NCBI GenBank assembly: GCA_900545365.1
Contig: UQYL01000005.1
Span: forward strand, 1 to 64,000
From: an uncultured Dialister sp.
Lineage (GTDB): Bacteria > Bacillota > Negativicutes > Veillonellales > Dialisteraceae
Direction: 5' to 3'
Length of the DNA stretch: 64,000 nucleotides
This document shows positions 8,033-16,598 of the stretch, one piece after another. Positions within the stretch are counted from its first letter, which is position 1. The number at the start of each line of letters is the position of its first letter. The position numbers were made by a program, and so were the translations under genes. Under the pieces are notes generated by a model that was not told where the DNA came from, did no database searches, and saw only the letters and a program-made list of their open reading frames with translations.

Positions 8033-11000
8033 TCAGTCTTCATCCTTATGCGGTTTCAGCGCTTTCAGAGAAGAGAATCCATGGAGCTTCTCGATGACGA
8101 TGAAGAGCATCGGCGTAAGGAATACGCTGAATACGGTCGCCGAGAGCGTGCCGAATACGACGGTGATGCCCATTTCCGAACGGGATACCGAGCCCGCGCC
8201 CGTGGAGAGCGCCAGCGGGATACATCCAAGGATGAAGGCAAGGGACGTCATGAGGATCGGGCGGAGACGGATCTGCGCCGCCTCGACAGCCGCCTTGTGA
8301 ATCTCCATGCCCGCGTCGGCACGGACTTTCGCGTATTCCACGATCAGGATGGCGTTCTTCGCCGCCAGCCCGATGATCGTCAGCAGGCCGATCTGGAAAT
8401 AGATGTCATTGTATACATTGAGGAGCGTCGCCGCGAGCACCGCGCCGAAGAAGCCCGTCGGAATGCCGAAGAGCACCGTGAAAGGCACCTTCCAGCTTTC
8501 ATAGAGAGCGGCCAGCGCGAGGAAGACGAAGAGCATGCCCAGGCCGAGCGCGTAGATCGTCTTGTCGCCGGATTCCCGTTCCTGCTGGGACGTTTCGGCG
8601 AAGACGTAAGCGTAACCCGTGGGGAGCGTTTCCTGCGCCACTTCTTCCAGCGCGTCCAGCGCCTGCCCGGAGGAATAGCCCGTTGCCTGGCTGCCGCCGA
8701 TCTTGATGGCGGGGAAGTTGTTGAAACGCGTCAGGACCGCGGCGGAGCTGGTCTGCTTCGGAGTGATGAAGTTGCTGATTGGCACCATATTGCCGCTGCT
8801 GTCGCGGACATTGAGGAATTTGTTGTCAGACGGATCCATGCGGTAATCGCTTTCCGCCTGAGCGACGACTTTGAAGTTTCTGCCGTAAATGGTGAAGTCG
8901 TTGATCTGAACGCCGCCGTAATACGTCTGAAGGGTGGTGAAGATATCGCCCAAATCGACGCCGTTCTTCATGGCTTTTTCACGGTCGATATCAAAATTGT
9001 ACGACGGTGTGTCCATGCGGAACATGGTATAGGCATTGGCGATTTCCGGACGCTGGTTCGCCTTCGCCAGGAACTGCTGCACCACATTGTAGAGTTCTTC
9101 CGTGCTGCCGCCGGCCTTGCTCTGGATGTAGACCGTGAAGCCGCCGGACGCGCCCAGCCCCGGGATCGGCGGCGGGTTCATGCCGATGATATTGACCGTC
9201 GGATGAAGAGCGCTGTAGGCGAAGCTCTTGCCGATGTACGTATCGACCTGCGTTTCTTCCGTGGTGCGCTGATCCCAGTTAGCCAGGCGGAAGAACGCCG
9301 TGCCGGCGCTCGGCTTGTGACCGCTGGACAGGATATCCATGCCTGTCAGGCCCATGTAGTGATCCACGCCCGGCTGGGAAGCGATGTAATTGGTAAATTC
9401 GCTGACCGCCTGATCCGTACGGGACGCGACAGCGCCTTCAGGCAGGGAAATCGACGCGAGGAAGTATCCGTTGTCTTCCTGCGGGATGAATGCCGTCGGC
9501 AGCCGCATGAAGAGGAGCCCCGCGCATCCCGCGATGCCAACGAGAATTGCCATGGGGACGATCAGTTTCTGTCCGAGCCGCTGAAGGATGGCACCGTATT
9601 TTTCCACCATCTTGTCGAAGGTGTCATTGAACCAGTCGAAGAAGCGGTCCAGCTTGTTCTTGTCCGCTTCTTTCTTCCCTTCTTTCAGAAGCATCGCGCA
9701 GAGCGTCGGCGTGAGCGACAGCGCGACGAAAGCGGAAATGAGGACGGAAACGGCGATGGTCAGAGCGAACTGTTTGTACAGGATGCCCATGACGCCGCCC
9801 AGGAAAGCGACCGGCACGAATACCGCCGCCAGTACGGCAGCGACGCCGATGACCGGGCTCTGCACTTTCTCCATGGCGATGACCGTCGCTTCTTTCGGCT
9901 CTTTGCCGTTATAGCGCATCTCGTATTCCACGGCTTCGATGACGACGATCGCGTCGTCGACGACCAGCCCGATTGCCAGGACCATGGCGAAGAGGGTCAG
10001 CGTATTGATAGTGAAATCAAGGATGGCAAAGGAAGCGAATGTGCCCAGCAGGGATACCGGGACGGCGATCATCGGGATGAAGGTGGACCGCACATTCTGC
10101 AGGAAGAGGTAAACGATGATGGCCACCAGGATCAGCGCTTCCACAAAGGTATGGAGCACTTCATTGATGGACGCATTGATGAAGTCCGTATTATCGATGA
10201 TGATCTGCGCATCCATGTCCGCGGGGAAAGATTTCTTATCTTCCTCCAGCTTGGCCTTGATGGCGTTGATCGTCTCGATGGCGTTGGCGTCCGTCGTCAG
10301 AGAGATGCCGATACCGGAGCCTTCTTTGCCGTCAGAGTGGGAAACGAAATTGTAGTTTTTCGCATCCAGCTCAATGCGGGCCACGTCGGACAGATGGAGC
10401 ACGGAGCCGTCGGCATTCGTACGGAGCGCGATGTTGCCGAATTCTTCCGGCGTGACGAGACGTCCGCGGACGATGATGGAATACTGGAAAGCCTGTCCGC
10501 CCGCTTCAGGACGGCTGCCGAGCTGCCCTGCGGCGACCTGCTGGTTCTGCGACTGCACGGCGGAAATGACTTCCGCCGCGGTGACGCCGTTCTGCGCCAT
10601 TTTCGTCGGGTCGAGCCAGATGCGCATACCGTATTCCGCGCCGAATTCCTGCACGTCGCCGACGCCCTTGATGTTCTTCAGCTCATCAAGGTAGTTCATG
10701 CTGAAGTAGTTCTTCAGGAAGACGTCGTCGTAAGTGCCGTTCGGCGAGGTAAGGCCGATGACGAGAGCCATATCCGAAGAGGACTTCTTTGTAGTGACGC
10801 CCAGCTGGCGCACCGTATCCGGAAGAGACGCGTCGGCCTGCTGCACGGCGTTCTGCACGCGGACATTGGCCATATCCTCATCCGTGCCGGAGAGGAACTG
10901 CACCGTCAGCGAATACGAACCGTCGGCATTGCTCGTCGAAGACATGTTATCAAAGCCCTCGACACCGGTGACCTGCTTTTCGATAACTTCTGCCACCGTC

Positions 11001-11176
11001 TGCTCCACGACGTCGGAGTCAGCGCCCGGATAGTTCGCACGGACGGAGATCTGCGGCGGCGTGATGGTCGGATACCGGTCGACCGGCAGGGTGAACATGC
11101 ACAGGAAGCCTGCGATGGTGATGAAAAGCGCGATAACGATGGCGAATACAGGACGGTTGATAAAGAATTTTGCCAT
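8033..11176 (-). CDS. RND family efflux pump, inner-membrane permease (HAE1/AcrB type)
   Basis: A proton-driven multidrug exporter of 1047 residues, the usual AcrB/MexB length. It shows the N-terminal FFINRPVFAIVIALFI transmembrane helix, two large periplasmic porter loops and a duplicated transmembrane layout. The proton-relay acidic pair is seen in AIGLVVDDAIVVIEAVEYEM. The C-terminal half repeats the pattern with GLAAKNAILIVEYAKVRADAG. It starts nine bases after the adaptor gene, so the two form one operon. No TolC-type outer-membrane channel is in the window, so the channel must be encoded elsewhere. Its presence implies a true outer membrane. Confidence 0.96.
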   Translation of the reverse strand: MAKFFINRPVFAIVIALFITIAGFLCMFTLPVDRYPTITPPQISVRANYPGADSDVVEQTVAEVIEKQVTGVEGFDNMSSTSNADGSYSLTVQFLSGTDEDMANVRVQNAVQQADASLPDTVRQLGVTTKKSSSDMALVIGLTSPNGTYDDVFLKNYFSMNYLDELKNIKGVGDVQEFGAEYGMRIWLDPTKMAQNGVTAAEVISAVQSQNQQVAAGQLGSRPEAGGQAFQYSIIVRGRLVTPEEFGNIALRTNADGSVLHLSDVARIELDAKNYNFVSHSDGKEGSGIGISLTTDANAIETINAIKAKLEEDKKSFPADMDAQIIIDNTDFINASINEVLHTFVEALILVAIIVYLFLQNVRSTFIPMIAVPVSLLGTFASFAILDFTINTLTLFAMVLAIGLVVDDAIVVIEAVEYEMRYNGKEPKEATVIAMEKVQSPVIGVAAVLAAVFVPVAFLGGVMGILYKQFALTIAVSVLISAFVALSLTPTLCAMLLKEGKKEADKNKLDRFFDWFNDTFDKMVEKYGAILQRLGQKLIVPMAILVGIAGCAGLLFMRLPTAFIPQEDNGYFLASISLPEGAVASRTDQAVSEFTNYIASQPGVDHYMGLTGMDILSSGHKPSAGTAFFRLANWDQRTTEETQVDTYIGKSFAYSALHPTVNIIGMNPPPIPGLGASGGFTVYIQSKAGGSTEELYNVVQQFLAKANQRPEIANAYTMFRMDTPSYNFDIDREKAMKNGVDLGDIFTTLQTYYGGVQINDFTIYGRNFKVVAQAESDYRMDPSDNKFLNVRDSSGNMVPISNFITPKQTSSAAVLTRFNNFPAIKIGGSQATGYSSGQALDALEEVAQETLPTGYAYVFAETSQQERESGDKTIYALGLGMLFVFLALAALYESWKVPFTVLFGIPTGFFGAVLAATLLNVYNDIYFQIGLLTIIGLAAKNAILIVEYAKVRADAGMEIHKAAVEAAQIRLRPILMTSLAFILGCIPLALSTGAGSVSRSEMGITVVFGTLSATVFSVFLTPMLFIVIEKLHGFSSLKALKPHKDED

Positions 11177-11185
11177 AGTCCCTCC

Positions 11186-12343
11186 TTATTCCGCGCCGGT
11201 ATTTCTTTCAGATACCTGTTTGTCCAGCTGCTCCCGGGTCATTTCTTCCCCTTCCACAGCCTGGCCGACGGTGACTTTGCCCTGGCCTTCGACGATGACC
11301 ACGTCGTCCATGGAGAGCCCGCCGGTGACGACGGTGTAATTGCCGTAAGTGCCGCCGATCTGAATGGCTTTCTGCGTAACTTTATTGTCCACGACGACAT
11401 CTACCATGTTCTTGTCGAGGAGCGGGATGAGCGCCTGCGTCGGGATCAGGAGGCTGTCCTTCGCGATCTCCGCGTCGGAGACGATGGTGCCGTACATCCC
11501 CGGCACAAGAAGGCCGTCAGGATTGGCAAATTCCGCCTTCATGGTGAGCTGACCGCTGGTGAGGCCGGGGTTCACCTGGACGATGCGTCCGGTCTCGCCG
11601 TACAGGGAGCCGTCGGAAAGGCGGAGCTTCAGATTATTGCCCCACTTGTCCACGCCGTTTCCTTTCCTCGCCATTTCCAAGTATTCCGTTTCGGACATAT
11701 CAAACTGCACGTATACCGGATCGGTGGAGGAAATGGTCACGAGAGGCGTGTTCCCCGCGGTGGAATAGGTGCCGATATTGACGTCGTCCAGGGAGAGCTT
11801 TCCATTAAAAGGCGCACGGACGATGGTGTCGTCCAGATCGTTCTGGGCGATCTCCACCTGCGCCCCCGCCGCGTCGTAAGCCGCGCGGTACTGCTCGACC
11901 AGCGCCTGCTGCGATTCATAGGTCTGGCGGGAAATGCCGTCCACGGCGATGAGCTGCTCATACCGGGCCAGATCGCTCACGGCATTCTGCCAGGTCGCGC
12001 CGCACTGGGCCTGATTGGCTTTTGCCGACGCGAGATTCGACGCGTACTGTCTCGTATCGATGCGGTACAGCGGCTGTCCTTCCGTGACAGTCTCGCCGCC
12101 GTCAATGTATTTTTCCATGACCGTGCCGGATACGCGGGAACGCACGGGCACTTCCTGAAGGGCCGCCACCGTGCCGGTGTATTCGTAGACGATAGGCGTA
12201 TCAGAAGTGAACGGCCGGAAGGTCGACACTTTCACTGCCTGCGCCGTCTGCGCGGCCTGCTGCTTCCCGCAGCCTCCTGCCAATACGCCCGTCGCCGCCA
12301 CGGCGCACATGACAGACACGGCAAGCCACTTTTTATAATTCAT
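11186..12343 (-). CDS. RND efflux periplasmic adaptor (membrane fusion protein)
   Basis: A 385-residue HlyD/AcrA-family adaptor that joins the RND permease to an outer-membrane channel. MNYKKWLAVSVM plus a hydrophobic stretch ends in VLAGGC, a near-lipobox with Cys25, so it is probably lipid-anchored. Then come the lipoyl half-motif VRSRVSGTVMEKYIDGGETV, the alpha-hairpin with LASAKANQAQ and TYESQQALVEQY, the second lipoyl half APFNGKLSLDDVNIGTY, and the beta-barrel domain. The reading frame is open seven codons upstream, but GGAGGGG lies just before ATGAATTAT, fixing the start at 12343. It is the first gene of the two-gene efflux operon. Confidence 0.95.
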   Translation of the reverse strand: MNYKKWLAVSVMCAVAATGVLAGGCGKQQAAQTAQAVKVSTFRPFTSDTPIVYEYTGTVAALQEVPVRSRVSGTVMEKYIDGGETVTEGQPLYRIDTRQYASNLASAKANQAQCGATWQNAVSDLARYEQLIAVDGISRQTYESQQALVEQYRAAYDAAGAQVEIAQNDLDDTIVRAPFNGKLSLDDVNIGTYSTAGNTPLVTISSTDPVYVQFDMSETEYLEMARKGNGVDKWGNNLKLRLSDGSLYGETGRIVQVNPGLTSGQLTMKAEFANPDGLLVPGMYGTIVSDAEIAKDSLLIPTQALIPLLDKNMVDVVVDNKVTQKAIQIGGTYGNYTVVTGGLSMDDVVIVEGQGKVTVGQAVEGEEMTREQLDKQVSERNTGAE

Positions 12344-12463
12344 TCTACCCCTCCAAACGCGCATACTGCGCCTTTATTATCATGAATCCAATTAATTATA
12401 ACTGTACATACTATATCAAAGCCGCCCCGATAAATCAAATAATTTATCAGCTAACTTTCCCAT

Positions 12464-12928
12464 TCATTCTTCCGCGGGAACTTTGACGACAGCTTTGCGG
12501 ATCTTTCTTACGCCCTGCGAGCCCGCGCAGAGAGGACGGTGCAGGTCGGACGGATAAAAAACAGCGAAACGCCCCGGAAGCATGAAAACTTTCGTCTCAT
12601 CTTCCGCCCCCTCAAAGAAGTACAAATCCCTTTCCGGATAGGCTTCTTTTTCGCCTTTGGCATCCCATTTCGGCAGGAATCCGATCCATTCCTCTCCTTC
12701 GATCAGAAAGACCACGTCAATGTACTTTTTGTGGCCTTCCACGCGCCGCATCACGGCAGGCTCCGTCTCGGGCGATTCGACGGACATCATCCCGCATCCT
12801 TCGATCTCATACCTGCCGTCTTCCGCATGAGCAAAGTCAAATGCCCTGACTTTTTCCAGGCACGTATAGATCCTCTCCGGCAGCTGATCCCTGTATTCTT
12901 CGAGCCTTTTCGTATCTCCTGTGATCAT
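12464..12928 (-). CDS. YhcH/YjgK/YiaL family protein (DUF386)
   Basis: A cupin-fold protein of 154 residues. The family signature is visible in GRYEIEGCGMMSVESPETEP, HKKYIDVVFLIEGEEWIG and FMLPGRFAVFYPSDLHRPLC, with the conserved Glu and His residues that bind a metal in family structures. Family members are often tied to sialic acid or other sugar catabolism, but no sugar genes are adjacent. GGGAGGAG precedes the ATG. It is a single-gene unit with its own promoter at 12965-12993. Confidence 0.9.
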   Translation of the reverse strand: MITGDTKRLEEYRDQLPERIYTCLEKVRAFDFAHAEDGRYEIEGCGMMSVESPETEPAVMRRVEGHKKYIDVVFLIEGEEWIGFLPKWDAKGEKEAYPERDLYFFEGAEDETKVFMLPGRFAVFYPSDLHRPLCAGSQGVRKIRKAVVKVPAEE

Positions 12929-12964
12929 GAGATCTCCTCCCTTTTGATTGATAGTATACTATAT

Positions 12965-12993
12965 ATTTTAGCCAAAGCTTTTCATTTGGTCAA
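12965..12993 (-). promoter_or_regulatory. Sigma-70-type promoter for the YhcH-family gene
   Basis: On the minus strand TTGACC (12993-12988), a 17-base spacer and TAAAAT (12970-12965). The YhcH-family start codon is 37 bases downstream. Confidence 0.6.
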
Positions 12994-13036
12994 GACAGGG
13001 ATTTTCACCGCCCGGATTTTACGGGCTGCCATTTTT

Positions 13037-13116
13037 CCGCTTTTCATTGTCTTCCGCTTTCCGCCGCACCGCTTTTCATTGTCCTCCGCTTTCCGCCGCG
13101 CCGCTTTTCAATGAGG
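13037..13116. repeat. Tandem 32-base repeat, two and a half copies
   Basis: Units start at 13037, 13069 and 13101; each begins CCGCTTTTCATTGTC and continues with TTCCGCTTTCCGCCGC-like sequence. The first two differ at two positions and the third is cut after 16 bases. The rest of 12994-13186 holds no recognisable gene or signal. Confidence 0.85.
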
Positions 13117-13186
13117 AGCCGCCGGAGAAAATACGCTTCTCATTTCCCGCCGATCCTTCCGGAGGCGCTTCCCGCCGCGCCGCGGT

Positions 13187-13216
13187 TTGACACACCCTCG
13201 GCGGGAATGATATAGT
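13187..13216 (+). promoter_or_regulatory. Promoter of the methionine operon
   Basis: TTGACA at 13187-13192, an 18-base spacer, and TATAGT at 13211-13216. Transcription should begin near 13223, at the start of the T-box leader. Confidence 0.75.
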
Positions 13217-13222
13217 AAGTGC

Positions 13223-13487
13223 ATTCATCAATATCGGCAAGGAAGAGAAGAGTACGCTCCGGCGGCGGCACAGAGAGCTTCGGCAGGGTGAGAGCGAAGC
13301 GCGGATAAAGGAGCGGAAAATGGCCTCGGAGCCGGCGCGCTGAATCATGAAGCGACCCGGGCGTTCCCGTTACAGGACGACGGTGGCAGGCGGTGCCTGC
13401 TTACCTGATGAGGCTTCCGCGGCGACGCGGCGGCGAAACTGGGTGGTCACACGAATCTTCGTCCCAATGGGGCGGAGATTTTTTTAT
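13223..13487 (+). promoter_or_regulatory. T-box leader, methionine specific (specifier ATG)
   Basis: A tRNA-sensing leader that lets the operon be transcribed when tRNA-Met is uncharged. Stem I shows GAAGAGAAGAGTA, the AGAGAG element and the distal loop GCAGGGTGAGAGCG. The specifier is ATG at 13320-13322, followed by GCCTCGGAG. The antiterminator carries CTGGGTGGTCACACG (from 13439) and the matching CGTCCC. The competing terminator is a nine-base-pair stem, CTTCGTCCC with GGGGCGGAG (13457-13477), followed by a T run. The base after TGG is U, which pairs with the A73 discriminator of tRNA-Met. The genes below make methionine, which agrees with the codon. Confidence 0.88.
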
Positions 13488-13512
13488 AGCCGGATGTCCG
13501 GCGGAGGCAGCT

Positions 13513-14178
13513 ATGCCCGTATTTCACGGAACCTTATTTCAGATCAGCGAAGCGGAAATGATCCGCTACGCCGGCCTCCCCCGCGGGGCCGGGGATTTCC
13601 CGAAAGACGAGATCCGCGGCGCCCTCAGGGAGGCGGCGGCCCTCGCGGAGCCGCGCGGCCTGTGGGAGCTCTTTCCTTATGACGCCGAGCGGGCCGTCAT
13701 CCTCGGCAACCCGCCGCTCGCGCTGGGAGGGAGCGCCATCAGGCGGCATCTTGCCCGCTCCTCCGCCGCGGCCGTCATCGCCGTCACCGCGGGCCCGGCC
13801 ATTGAAGAAACGGCGGCGGACGCTTTTAAGGAAGGCCGCTATGTGCAGGGCCTCCTGCTGGACGCCGCCGCCACGGCCATCGCCGAGCACCTGGCGGATC
13901 AGCTCGACCATTTCATTCAGGAGGAAGCCCGGCGGTCCGGGCGGAAAACGACATGGCGCTTCAGCCCGGGCTACGGAGACTGGCCCGTGGAGCAGCAGAA
14001 AGCATTGTGCGCCCTCATCGGCACGGAGACGATCGGTCTTTCTGTCACCGATCACGCCATGCTGCTTCCCCGCAAATCCGTCACCGCCGTGATCGGCCTC
14101 TCTTCGTGCGCGGAATCGCCGAAACCCGGACAGTGCGCCCGCTGCCCCATGCGGGACTGCCCTTTCCGCGTCCGCTGA
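13513..14178 (+). CDS. B12-dependent methionine synthase activation-domain protein
   Basis: A separate 221-residue polypeptide resembling the C-terminal AdoMet-binding reactivation domain of MetH, which re-methylates oxidised cobalamin. The family region runs from FPYDAERAVILGNPPLALGG through SSAAAVIAVTAGPAIEE to RFSPGYGDWPVEQQKAL, which contains the conserved GYGDWP. The C-terminus ends in a cysteine-rich knob (SSC, GQCARCPMRDC) found in stand-alone versions; it could bind metal (inference). The frame is open back to 13393, but that part overlaps the T-box. GGAGG five bases before ATGCCCGTA fixes the start at 13513. It lies directly upstream of a MetH lacking this domain. Confidence 0.9.
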   Translation: MPVFHGTLFQISEAEMIRYAGLPRGAGDFPKDEIRGALREAAALAEPRGLWELFPYDAERAVILGNPPLALGGSAIRRHLARSSAAAVIAVTAGPAIEETAADAFKEGRYVQGLLLDAAATAIAEHLADQLDHFIQEEARRSGRKTTWRFSPGYGDWPVEQQKALCALIGTETIGLSVTDHAMLLPRKSVTAVIGLSSCAESPKPGQCARCPMRDCPFRVR

Positions 14179-14209
14179 CCCCGGACCTTTTTCATCAAGG
14201 AGGAATATC

Positions 14210-16588
14210 ATGCATCTTTTTGACGGCGCCATGGGCACCATGCTCCAGCGTTACGGCCTTTCCGGCGGCGAATGCCCAGACTATTACAATATTTCCCATC
14301 CCGATATCGTGCGGCGCATCCATCGGGAATACGCCGAAGCGGGGAGCGAATTCATCACGACGAACACCTTCGGCGCGTCTCCTCTGAAACTCGCCGACTA
14401 CGGCCTGGAAGATAAAGTGGAAGCCATCGCGGAAGCGGCGGTCGCCAATGCCCGCGACGCTTCCCCCCGCGTCAAGGTCGCCGGGGACATCGGCCCCACG
14501 GGCCAGTTCATCCGCCCCCTCGGCGGTCTTTCCTTCGACGAAGCGGCCAGCAGCTTTTACCGCCTCGCCAAAGCCCTCGCCGACGCCGGCGCGGACTGCA
14601 TCATCATCGAGACGATCATCGACATTCAGGAAATGCGGGCCGCCCTCACCGCGGCGAAAGCGGCATGCGCCCTTCCCGTCATCTGTCAGATGTCCTACGC
14701 CGAAGACGGCCGCACCATCACGGGGACCGATCCGGCCGCCGCGGCGATCCTGCTGGACGCCATGGGCGCCGATGTGATCGGCGCCAACTGCTCCGTCGGG
14801 CCGGACAAGCTGCTGGAGGCGGCAAAACAGATGGCCGCCGTCACGAACAAGCCCCTCATCATCCAGCCGAACGCGGGCATGCCCGTGCTGGAAGGCGGCG
14901 TGACCCGCTTTCCCCTGTCCCCCGCCGATATGGCCGGATACATCGAAGCCTTTGCCGAAGCGGGCGTTTCCTACACCGGCGGCTGCTGCGGCACCACGCC
15001 GGAGCACATCCGGGCCATCCGGGAAGCGGCGGACAGACTGCCGGAACTTTCCCCGCGGCAGGCGGTCCGTCCCTTCACCGCCTTCACCTCCCGCACGCGC
15101 ACCGTCTTCGCCGGGCCGGGATTCGCCCCCGTCATGATCGGCGAACGCATCAATCCCACGGGCCGGAAGAAAATGCGCGAAGAGATCCAGGCCGGCAGTT
15201 TCGTCTCCGTCAAAAAGGAAGCTCTCGCCCAGGCGGAAGCCGGCGCGGACATGCTGGATGTCAATATGGGCGTGCCCGGCATCGACCAGCGGGCCGCCAT
15301 GGAACGGGCCGTAACGGAGCTCTCCATGCTCTGCCCGACGCCGCTCTCCATCGACAGCACCGATCCAGAAGTCCTCGAAAAAGCGGTCGAAGTCTATCCG
15401 GGCCGTCCCCTCATCAATTCGGTGAGCGCCGATCCCCGCCTCATGGAACGGGTCTTTCCTCTCGCGAAGAAATACGGCGCTGCCGTGCTCTGCCTGCCCC
15501 TCGCGAAGGGCGGCCTGCCGAAGACGGCGGAAGAGCGGCTCGCCATCATCGGAGAAATCTACAGGACGGCCCTTTCTTACGGACTCAGAAAAGAAGATCT
15601 CCTCTTCGATCCCCTCGTCCTTACGGCGGCGTCCGACGGCAGAGCGCCTTCAGAAACGCTCCGCACGCTCCGCCTCTACCGGGAACGCTTCGGCTGCCCC
15701 ACGGTCATGGGCACGAGCAATGTCTCCTTCGGCCTGCCCGGCCGTCCCCGCCTGAACGCGGCGTTTCTCGCCATGGCCTTCGCCTGCGGCATGGACGCGC
15801 CCATCGTCAATCCCTTGGACAGCGAAATGCAGCGGGCCTTCGCGGAAGCCCGCCTCCTTCTCGGTTATGACGAAGGAGCGCGGAAATATATTTCTCTCGC
15901 CGCCGGCGCGGAAAGCAGCACTGCGGAGAGCCGCCCGGCAGAGGGAAGACCTCTCATGGAACAGATCCGGAGCGCCGTCTGCCACGGAGAGAAAGAAGAA
16001 GCGGCGCAGCTCATGAAAGAAGCGGTGAATACGGCGCTTCCTCCGGAAACGGTCATCAAAGAAGGCCTCACCGCCGCTATGAACGAAGTGGGCGACGGCT
16101 ACGGCGCCGGGAAAGTCTACCTGCCGCAGGTCATGATGGCGGCAGAAGCCATGCAGGCCGCCTTCGCCGCGCTGAAAGAGCTGCTCCCCTCCATGAACGC
16201 CCAAAGCAAAGGCACGGCTGTCCTCTGCACCGTGCAGGGTGATATCCACGACCTGGGCAAAAACATCGTCGCCGCGCTGCTGGAAAACAGCGGCTGGCGC
16301 GTCGTCGATCTCGGCAAGGATGTCAGCCAGGAAGAGATCCTCGCCGCCGTCGAAAAAGAACAGCCCGTATTTGTCGGTCTCTGCTCACTCATGACGACGA
16401 CGCTCCCTGAGCTCCGCGCTTCCGTGGAACAGCTCCGGGAGACCTTCCCCCGCGTCCCCGTCATGGTCGGCGGCGCTGTCGTCACACCGGAATACGCCGG
16501 AGAGATCGGCGCCGCCGCCTACGCGAAAGACGGCGTGGAAGCCGTCCGCCAGGCAGACCGGCTCATACAGGAATATCCGCAGGAATAA
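14210..16588 (+). CDS. metH: Methionine synthase, B12-dependent, lacking the activation domain
   Basis: Transfers the methyl group of 5-methyltetrahydrofolate to homocysteine through cobalamin. It is 792 residues, against about 1200 for E. coli MetH. Domains in order: homocysteine-binding barrel with zinc ligands Cys194 and the Cys259-Cys260 pair (GGCCGTTPEHI); pterin-binding domain from about 310 (VMIGERINPTGRKKM, DMLDVNMG); cobalamin cap and Rossmann domain from about 580 with DIHDLG giving the Co-ligating His680. The fourth, AdoMet-binding domain is absent and is supplied by the upstream protein. AAGGAGG precedes the ATG. It sits in the T-box-controlled operon ahead of metF. Confidence 0.96.
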   Translation: MHLFDGAMGTMLQRYGLSGGECPDYYNISHPDIVRRIHREYAEAGSEFITTNTFGASPLKLADYGLEDKVEAIAEAAVANARDASPRVKVAGDIGPTGQFIRPLGGLSFDEAASSFYRLAKALADAGADCIIIETIIDIQEMRAALTAAKAACALPVICQMSYAEDGRTITGTDPAAAAILLDAMGADVIGANCSVGPDKLLEAAKQMAAVTNKPLIIQPNAGMPVLEGGVTRFPLSPADMAGYIEAFAEAGVSYTGGCCGTTPEHIRAIREAADRLPELSPRQAVRPFTAFTSRTRTVFAGPGFAPVMIGERINPTGRKKMREEIQAGSFVSVKKEALAQAEAGADMLDVNMGVPGIDQRAAMERAVTELSMLCPTPLSIDSTDPEVLEKAVEVYPGRPLINSVSADPRLMERVFPLAKKYGAAVLCLPLAKGGLPKTAEERLAIIGEIYRTALSYGLRKEDLLFDPLVLTAASDGRAPSETLRTLRLYRERFGCPTVMGTSNVSFGLPGRPRLNAAFLAMAFACGMDAPIVNPLDSEMQRAFAEARLLLGYDEGARKYISLAAGAESSTAESRPAEGRPLMEQIRSAVCHGEKEEAAQLMKEAVNTALPPETVIKEGLTAAMNEVGDGYGAGKVYLPQVMMAAEAMQAAFAALKELLPSMNAQSKGTAVLCTVQGDIHDLGKNIVAALLENSGWRVVDLGKDVSQEEILAAVEKEQPVFVGLCSLMTTTLPELRASVEQLRETFPRVPVMVGGAVVTPEYAGEIGAAAYAKDGVEAVRQADRLIQEYPQE

Positions 16589-16598
16589 AGGAGGCCCC

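Noticed and set aside
8048..12385. A 1445-codon open frame on the plus strand opposite the RND operon
   Set aside because: It is antisense to a full-length AcrB-type gene and its adaptor, both with ribosome sites and intact motifs. The translation is Arg/His/Asp-rich with no domains, as expected for a shadow frame in high-GC DNA.
12344..12463. A TetR-type operator before the efflux operon
   Set aside because: AT-rich partial dyads are present (for example GATAAAT and ATTTATC arms), but none is long or symmetrical enough, and no regulator gene is adjacent.
13037..13116. Possible CRISPR array at the 32-base repeats
   Set aside because: The units are contiguous with no unique spacers and there are no cas genes nearby.
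13393..13512. An N-terminal extension of the MetH reactivation protein
   Set aside because: These codons lie in the T-box antiterminator and terminator. GGAGG before 13513 gives a start that matches the family.
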